From NCBI GenBank assembly GCA_022843085.1, contig JALHOI010000055.1:1-11384 (forward strand): a stretch of 11,384 nucleotides of DNA, written 5' to 3'. The notes below the pieces were generated by a model. It saw only the letters and a program-made list of their open reading frames with translations. It was not told the DNA's origin and searched no databases. Positions 7,602-11,384 of this stretch are shown here, piece by piece. The DNA is from Pseudobdellovibrionaceae bacterium. Lineage in GTDB: Bacteria; Bdellovibrionota; Bdellovibrionia; Bdellovibrionales; JAMPXM01. Numbering within the stretch: the first letter of the stretch is position 1; every line of letters begins with the position of its first letter. Both the position numbers and the translations under genes were made by a program.

Positions 7602-8316
7602 TGCGACGTGGGTTGTTCCTGCTTCAGTATTCGTTGCGGGCTTTATCGGAAGCCCCCACTGTGTGTCGATGTGTGGTCCGATCGTCATGAACTTTGCTCG
7701 GACGCCGGCTTTGAATGGTCTCTATCAAGTCGGCCGGATGCTGGGATACGTAAGCGTCGGATCACTGCTTGGAGCCTTCGGCCGGACTCTTTTGAGTGAC
7801 AACCAATCGCTCTGGACGTCGGCCATAAGTCTGTCAGTCATTACAGTCTTGCTCGTTTTCAACGGCTACCGCTCTTTACGAGGTCGGCCACTTCATTTCC
7901 AACTACCTCGACCGCTTCAGCACGCGTTGAGGTCGATGCGAGGTTCGCTTCATCTTCGAGCTTTGCCGCAGCCGATGACGAGCTTCATCGCTGGCCTGTT
8001 GACCGTGCTGCTACCATGCGGCCACCTTTACACTTTTTTCCTCGGCGCAGTCGCCACAGGTAGTACCGCTCGAGGTGCCGGCTTTATGTTTGCATTTTGG
8101 TTGGGCAGTACGCCTATTCTAAGTTTCGGTTCAGCCTGGATTCATCGGCGCATGACGAACGGCTCGGCGCGCGCACAGAAGTGGGCCGGTGCAATCTTGG
8201 TCGTAGCCGCCTTGTTGAGTGTAATGACGTTTGGGGCCAGAACTTTTGAGCAGTATCGGCTAAGCGCGGCGAGCCCGGATGCCTCCACTTCAAATCGAGC
8301 GCTGCGGTGCCATTGA
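7582..8316 (+). CDS. TauE/SafE (UreH/DsbD_2-like) membrane protein, probable copper/oxidase assembly factor
   Basis: The 244-residue protein has about six membrane helices. It carries the two halves typical of the small 'sulfite exporter TauE/SafE' (DsbD_2/UreH-like) family seen next to cco genes: FIGSPHCVSMCGPIV near residues 21-35 (His26, Cys27, Met30, Cys31) and LLPCGHLYTF at 143-152 (Cys146, His148). These Cys, His and Met residues in membrane segments could bind a metal. A role in copper or haem supply to the oxidase is inferred from context; the named sulfite export function is not supported by anything here. TTG 7582 (or TTG 7585) is chosen for the AAGGAGG site just upstream. The frame extends up to ATG 7393, but that part is an Arg/Ser-rich out-of-frame reading of ccoG. 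It overlaps ccoG by 20 bp, so it closes the operon by translational coupling. Confidence 0.85.
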   Translation: MLDLFLNATWVVPASVFVAGFIGSPHCVSMCGPIVMNFARTPALNGLYQVGRMLGYVSVGSLLGAFGRTLLSDNQSLWTSAISLSVITVLLVFNGYRSLRGRPLHFQLPRPLQHALRSMRGSLHLRALPQPMTSFIAGLLTVLLPCGHLYTFFLGAVATGSTARGAGFMFAFWLGSTPILSFGSAWIHRRMTNGSARAQKWAGAILVVAALLSVMTFGARTFEQYRLSAASPDASTSNRALRCH

Positions 8317-8379
8317 TTCGTTCATCAATTGAAGCTAAGTTGTGACGCTAGGTTGACCGACTTAAGCAGGGAGTCCGTT

Positions 8380-9846
8380 ATGTCGAGAAAGCATCATGTT
8401 TTAGTGATTGATGACGACGCACCTATGCGGTCGATGGTGGTCGATTTTCTTCGATCAGAGGGTCACACGGTCAGCGAAGCGGCGCTTGCGACAGAAGCCC
8501 TGCTAAGAATTGCCGCCAAGGAATTCGGTTCAGGTACGCCAGCTGACGAATTTAATCTCGATCTCGTCATCAGCGACCTCAGTATGCCCGAGATGACCGG
8601 CATCGAATTCATTTCGAGGTTTCGCGAGCTAGCACCGCAAGTGCCTATCATACTCATCACCGCCTTCGGAACCATTGAAACTGCGATCGAGGCCATTCGT
8701 CGCGGCGCCTTCGATTACACAACAAAACCATTCAAACTTTCAGAAATGAGCGTGACTGTCGCTCGCGCATTAAGATTTCGCGACCTACAGGTCGAAAACG
8801 AACGGCTACACAACGAAATTGAACACACTCAATCGTTTGCGAAAATCATTGGCAAGTCTCCTGGTATGCACGAAGTTTTTGATCTCATTCGTCGAGTAGC
8901 ACCCGCAACTGCGAACGTACTCATCACTGGCGAAAGCGGCACTGGCAAAGAGCGAGTCGCGCGGGCTGTTCACGACGAGGGGCCCCGCCGAACCAAACGA
9001 TTTGTCGCCATCAACTGTACAGCGATACCTGAGGCTCTGCTTGAAAGTGAACTTTTTGGACACGCGAAGGGTTCATTCACAGGGGCTGTCGGAAGAAAGC
9101 GCGGACTCTTTGAAGAGGCTGATGGCGGTACCATTTTTCTAGACGAAATAGGCGATATGAATCTCGCTCTTCAGGGAAAACTTCTGCGTGTTATTCAAGA
9201 AAAAAAAATTCGGTCGGTCGGCGATACTCTTGATCGGGACGTCGATGTTCGAATCGTAGCCGCGACCCACAAGGACCTGAAAGCTGCCATCAAAAATGGA
9301 ACCTTTCGCGAAGATCTGTACTACCGACTTTCGGTCATACCGATAACGATCCCACCCCTTCGTCACCGAAAAGAAGACATTCCGCTTCTCGCAAACCACT
9401 TTCTCAAAAAGTACTCGCTAGCCAATAATTCGGCGGTAAAATCTTTTTCACCCGACGCTCTCGCTCGAGTCATGAGTTTACCGTGGGAAGGTAATGTTCG
9501 CGAACTTGAAAACATCGTTGAACGCGCTGTCGTGCTGACACGGGGAAGCACCATTGAAGCCAAAGATCTACCTGCGGCTGGAGAAGGAGACGCCGAATCG
9601 TTTTTTGGCGCCACACAATCAGGAACGCTGCCGACGCTTGAAGAGATTGAAAAGCGGTACTTCAAATTCGTTCTTGATAAAACTGCAGGTCGAAAAGAGA
9701 AGGCCGCTCAAATCCTCGGCGTTAATCGACGCACGCTATACAGAAAAGAACGCGAGTATGGCTTTGTGTTGGGTAGCCCCGACGACCCGGCTTCTGACGA
9801 CGTTATGGAAGGCTTCATAGACGACGACTTGTCGGCGAAAAAATAA
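8380..9846 (+). CDS. NtrC-family sigma-54-dependent response regulator
   Basis: The 488-residue protein has three domains. The receiver (about 5-125) has acidic DDD near residue 11, phospho-acceptor Asp66 and the TKPF lysine. The AAA+ sigma-54 activation domain (about 155-385) has Walker A GESGTGKE (184-191), Walker B IFLDEIG (252-258) and an R-finger region. A Fis-type helix-turn-helix (about 433-458) ends in NRRTLYRK, followed by an acidic tail of some 30 residues. The sigma-54-contacting loop reads GSFTGA (231-236) rather than GAFTGA, a natural variant. Phosphorylated, it would bind enhancer DNA and drive open-complex formation by sigma-54 polymerase. The start is ATG 8380, with AGGGAG six bases upstream; an in-frame TTG at 8329 lacks such a site. 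It lies 63 bp after the operon's last gene with no terminator visible between, so it may be partly cotranscribed. The adjacent kinase is the likely partner. Confidence 0.95.
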   Translation: MSRKHHVLVIDDDAPMRSMVVDFLRSEGHTVSEAALATEALLRIAAKEFGSGTPADEFNLDLVISDLSMPEMTGIEFISRFRELAPQVPIILITAFGTIETAIEAIRRGAFDYTTKPFKLSEMSVTVARALRFRDLQVENERLHNEIEHTQSFAKIIGKSPGMHEVFDLIRRVAPATANVLITGESGTGKERVARAVHDEGPRRTKRFVAINCTAIPEALLESELFGHAKGSFTGAVGRKRGLFEEADGGTIFLDEIGDMNLALQGKLLRVIQEKKIRSVGDTLDRDVDVRIVAATHKDLKAAIKNGTFREDLYYRLSVIPITIPPLRHRKEDIPLLANHFLKKYSLANNSAVKSFSPDALARVMSLPWEGNVRELENIVERAVVLTRGSTIEAKDLPAAGEGDAESFFGATQSGTLPTLEEIEKRYFKFVLDKTAGRKEKAAQILGVNRRTLYRKEREYGFVLGSPDDPASDDVMEGFIDDDLSAKK

Positions 9847-9849
9847 GGC

Positions 9850-10983
9850 CTAGCGATTTTCGCAAGAGATCGGCTTCTCGGGTGTTTTAAACTCGAAGTT
9901 GAACTGTGCGCCTTGTCCAACACCATGACTTTGCACACTGACTTTGCCATCGATTTCATCAACGAGCTTCGCCACCATTGCGAGCCCAAGCCCTGTCCCT
10001 TTGCCAACTTCTTTAGTCGTGAAAAACGGCTTAAACAGTTTGCCGATGTTTTCAGAAGGAATTCCGCAACCTGAATCGCGCACTGTTAGCCCGCATGCAC
10101 CGTTCTCTAGAATTTTAGAGTTGATCTCGATAAAGTGAACCTGATTGGGACGCGGATCATTCTTTTTTTGCTCTTCGATCGCGTGAACTGAATTGATAAC
10201 GATGTTCAACAAAAGCTGTTGAAGCTTACCTTCTTCACCGAGAATGTTGTGCTCAACGTTGTGAAGGCGAAGTGCAATTTCTTTTCGACGACATTCTTCT
10301 GCTGTTAGCTCAACGACATCGTTAACTGCGCGACCTAGACTCAGGCTTCGAAGTGGCACCTGGTCTGGCACTCGGCTCACACGAAGGAGCGACTGAATCA
10401 GGCCCGACATTCGATCGATTTGGCCAAGAATAATTGAAAGATTTTTTTCGGCAAAGTCGTTTCCGCTCACTTGGTTTAGCACGAGCTCGGCGCGGCCGCG
10501 AATCACGCCTAATGGGTTTCCAATTTCATGAGCAAGACCTCCCGCGAGAAGTCCGATCGAGGCGAGACGGTCTTGATGAAGAATCTGTTGCTCCATAGTT
10601 TTCTGAGCCGACAAATCGACAGCGATTCCCATGTAGCCTTGAACCTCTTCACCATTTTCACGGTAAGGTGTAATCGTAAGCAGCACCGGAACAAGATGGC
10701 CGTCTTTCGCGCGATTCGTCAGTTCACCTTTCCAAAATCCGTGTTCAGGATTCAAGATTGTCGCCCAAATATTTTTGTAAAACTCTTCGTCTTGATGTGT
10801 CGAACGCAAAAGCCGCGGCGTCTTCCCCAGAGCTTCTTCTTTCGTGTAACCATAGGTCATGACCCAGGCGGGATTCACATAAGTAAGGCGACCGTGTCGA
10901 TCGGTGAGCATTATTGGTTCAAGGCAATCTTCAACGCAACGAAGGAATACTTGACTGACTAGACCCGAGACGACTGTTTCCAT
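9850..10983 (-). CDS. PAS-domain sensor histidine kinase, NtrB-like
   Basis: The 377-residue protein has no membrane helix or signal peptide, so it is predicted cytoplasmic. It has a PAS/PAC domain (about 10-125; LTDRHGRLTYVNPAW at 26-40), then a dimerisation/phosphoacceptor domain with the H-box around His152 in AHEIGNPLG. The ATPase domain has N-box Asn260/Asn264, DSGCGIP (303-309), an F-box (LFKPFFTTK) and G-box GKGTGLGL (328-335). It would autophosphorylate His152 and pass phosphate to Asp66 of the regulator encoded next to it. The PAS sequence resembles common PAS domains and shows no obvious FixL-type haem motif, so the signal is unknown. ATG 10983 lacks a good Shine-Dalgarno (GAGTGAG lies about 12 bases upstream), but no other start in frame is better. 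It converges on the regulator, with 3 bp between stops. Confidence 0.93.
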   Translation of the reverse strand: METVVSGLVSQVFLRCVEDCLEPIMLTDRHGRLTYVNPAWVMTYGYTKEEALGKTPRLLRSTHQDEEFYKNIWATILNPEHGFWKGELTNRAKDGHLVPVLLTITPYRENGEEVQGYMGIAVDLSAQKTMEQQILHQDRLASIGLLAGGLAHEIGNPLGVIRGRAELVLNQVSGNDFAEKNLSIILGQIDRMSGLIQSLLRVSRVPDQVPLRSLSLGRAVNDVVELTAEECRRKEIALRLHNVEHNILGEEGKLQQLLLNIVINSVHAIEEQKKNDPRPNQVHFIEINSKILENGACGLTVRDSGCGIPSENIGKLFKPFFTTKEVGKGTGLGLAMVAKLVDEIDGKVSVQSHGVGQGAQFNFEFKTPEKPISCENR

Positions 10984-11001
10984 GGGGCAAATGGTCTCAC
11001 T

Positions 11002-11020
11002 CGAGCATTCAAATGTCTCG
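11002..11020. promoter_or_regulatory. Inverted repeat 3, candidate activator site
   Basis: CGAG (11002-11005) and CTCG (11017-11020) are separated by 11 bp, and with flanks the arms are TCGAG and CTCGA. It shares CGAGC on the left and TGTCTCGA on the right with the repeat at 536-552. It is about 82 bp upstream of the predicted start near 11093. The spacer is 2 bp longer than in the two repeats before ccoI, so the match is imperfect. Confidence 0.35.
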
Positions 11021-11066
11021 AATTTTTCATAAGTCTAAAAGTATTGCTCCTGTAGCCTAAAGTTTA

Positions 11067-11082
11067 CGGCACAGCCGCTGCA
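11067..11082 (+). promoter_or_regulatory. Second sigma-54-like promoter
   Basis: CGGCAC (11067-11072), 5 bp, then CTGCA (11078-11082). The key GG (11068-11069) and GC (11080-11081) are 10 bp apart as required. It shares GGCAC-N5-CTGC with the promoter before ccoI. The predicted start near 11093 is only about 3 nt ahead of ATG 11096, so the message would be almost leaderless or the true start codon is further in. Confidence 0.5.
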
Positions 11083-11095
11083 AATCATTTTTCGC

Positions 11096-11384
11096 ATGAA
11101 TGCTCTTTCGCTGGGACTCGAGCTATTTCGCTTTTATGAAAAAAAGCTGAAACATCATGAAGCGGTGTCTGCGCAAGATCTGCGTCTGGCTGTATGGGCG
11201 ATTGAAACAACGTTCTGTAAGCGCCACCAAACATCGATTCATCCGAACCTTCTCGACACATTGAATAAGTTACGAATTCTCAGTGGATATCTCGACCGTG
11301 ATACCTCGGCCGATTCTTATGCCGAATCTCGTCAGGAATTGCAGAGCGAGTCGATCATTCAAACGATCGCCACCTTAAACAGTC
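11096..11384 (+). CDS. Unrecognised helical protein, 5' part
   Basis: From ATG 11096 the frame is open for 96 codons to the window edge. The sequence (MNALSLGLELFRFYEKKLKHHEAV...) is polar and probably mostly alpha-helical, with no signal peptide, membrane segment or motif that I recognise. Codon use resembles the neighbours. An in-frame stop at 11036-11038 limits upstream extension, and no Shine-Dalgarno precedes the ATG. GTG 11165 is a possible alternative. It diverges from the kinase and follows a sigma-54-like promoter, so it may belong to the same regulon as the oxidase. Function unknown. Confidence 0.6.
   Translation, partial: MNALSLGLELFRFYEKKLKHHEAVSAQDLRLAVWAIETTFCKRHQTSIHPNLLDTLNKLRILSGYLDRDTSADSYAESRQELQSESIIQTIATLNS

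Larger units (their letters stand above)
10984..11095. other. Divergent control region between kinase and right-end gene
   Basis: These 112 bp hold an inverted repeat of the type found before ccoI (11002-11020) and a sigma-54-like promoter (11067-11082). I see no convincing sigma-54 promoter pointing left toward the kinase, and no terminator. Confidence 0.55.

Noticed and set aside
8317..8379. Promoter or terminator between the TauE/SafE-like gene and the regulator
   Set aside because: TTGACC at 8353 has no matching -10, no GG-N10-GC element is present and there is no hairpin; only the Shine-Dalgarno of the regulator is clear.
9820..9880. Bidirectional terminator at the regulator/kinase junction
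   Set aside because: Only a 4-bp stem (GCGA-TTT-TCGC) is visible, without a GC-rich stem followed by a T run.
10528..10962. 144-codon plus-strand frame inside the kinase gene
   Set aside because: It lies fully antisense to the conserved PAS and H-box codons of the kinase and has no recognisable domain.
9850..10983. Kinase as a FixL-type haem-PAS oxygen sensor
   Set aside because: The PAS sequence lacks an obvious FixL haem-pocket motif and resembles generic PAS/PAC domains; neighbourhood alone is not enough.

Overview
The window looks like part of a chromosome from a Gram-negative, respiring bacterium. Purine-rich Shine-Dalgarno sites precede most starts, GTG and TTG starts occur, stop/start overlaps of the ATGA type are common, and regulation appears sigma-54 based. 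A fused CcoN-CcoO protein and a one-haem CcoP suggest a non-classical proteobacterium-like lineage. Bdellovibrionota is my guess, held weakly. Bacteroidota, which also carry fused CcoNO, are less likely because the Shine-Dalgarno sites are strong. No mobile element, CRISPR array, tRNA or rRNA was seen.

Layout: (1) 1-440, minus strand: 5' part of an AtoD-type acetate/acetoacetate CoA-transferase alpha subunit, cut by the window edge. (2) 441-654: divergent control region with a near-consensus -24/-12 (sigma-54) promoter at 610-625 reading rightward, and two similar inverted repeats (CGAG-N9-CTCG) upstream, with centres 33 bp apart. (3) 655-8316, plus strand: one tightly packed run, ccoI-ccoS-ccoNO-ccoQ-ccoP-ccoG-TauE/SafE-like gene, in which every gene overlaps the next. 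It encodes a complete cbb3-type, high-oxygen-affinity terminal oxidase plus copper-delivery and assembly factors. No ccoH is present. (4) 8380-9846, plus strand: NtrC-type sigma-54-dependent response regulator. (5) 9850-10983, minus strand: soluble PAS/NtrB-type histidine kinase, tail to tail with the regulator, 3 bp apart. (6) 10984-11095: divergent region with a third inverted repeat of the same type and a second sigma-54-like promoter. (7) 11096-11384, plus strand: start of an unrecognised, mostly helical protein that runs off the window.

How it may work together: the kinase would phosphorylate the NtrC-type regulator. The regulator would bind the CGAG...CTCG repeats and activate sigma-54 RNA polymerase at the cbb3 operon and at the unknown gene at the right end. 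CcoI (Cu export ATPase), CcoS, CcoG (Fe-S/Cu handling) and the TauE/SafE-like membrane protein would serve assembly of the CcoNO-Q-P oxidase. The gene identities are well supported by motifs. The regulatory circuit is inferred from site patterns and gene neighbourhood.
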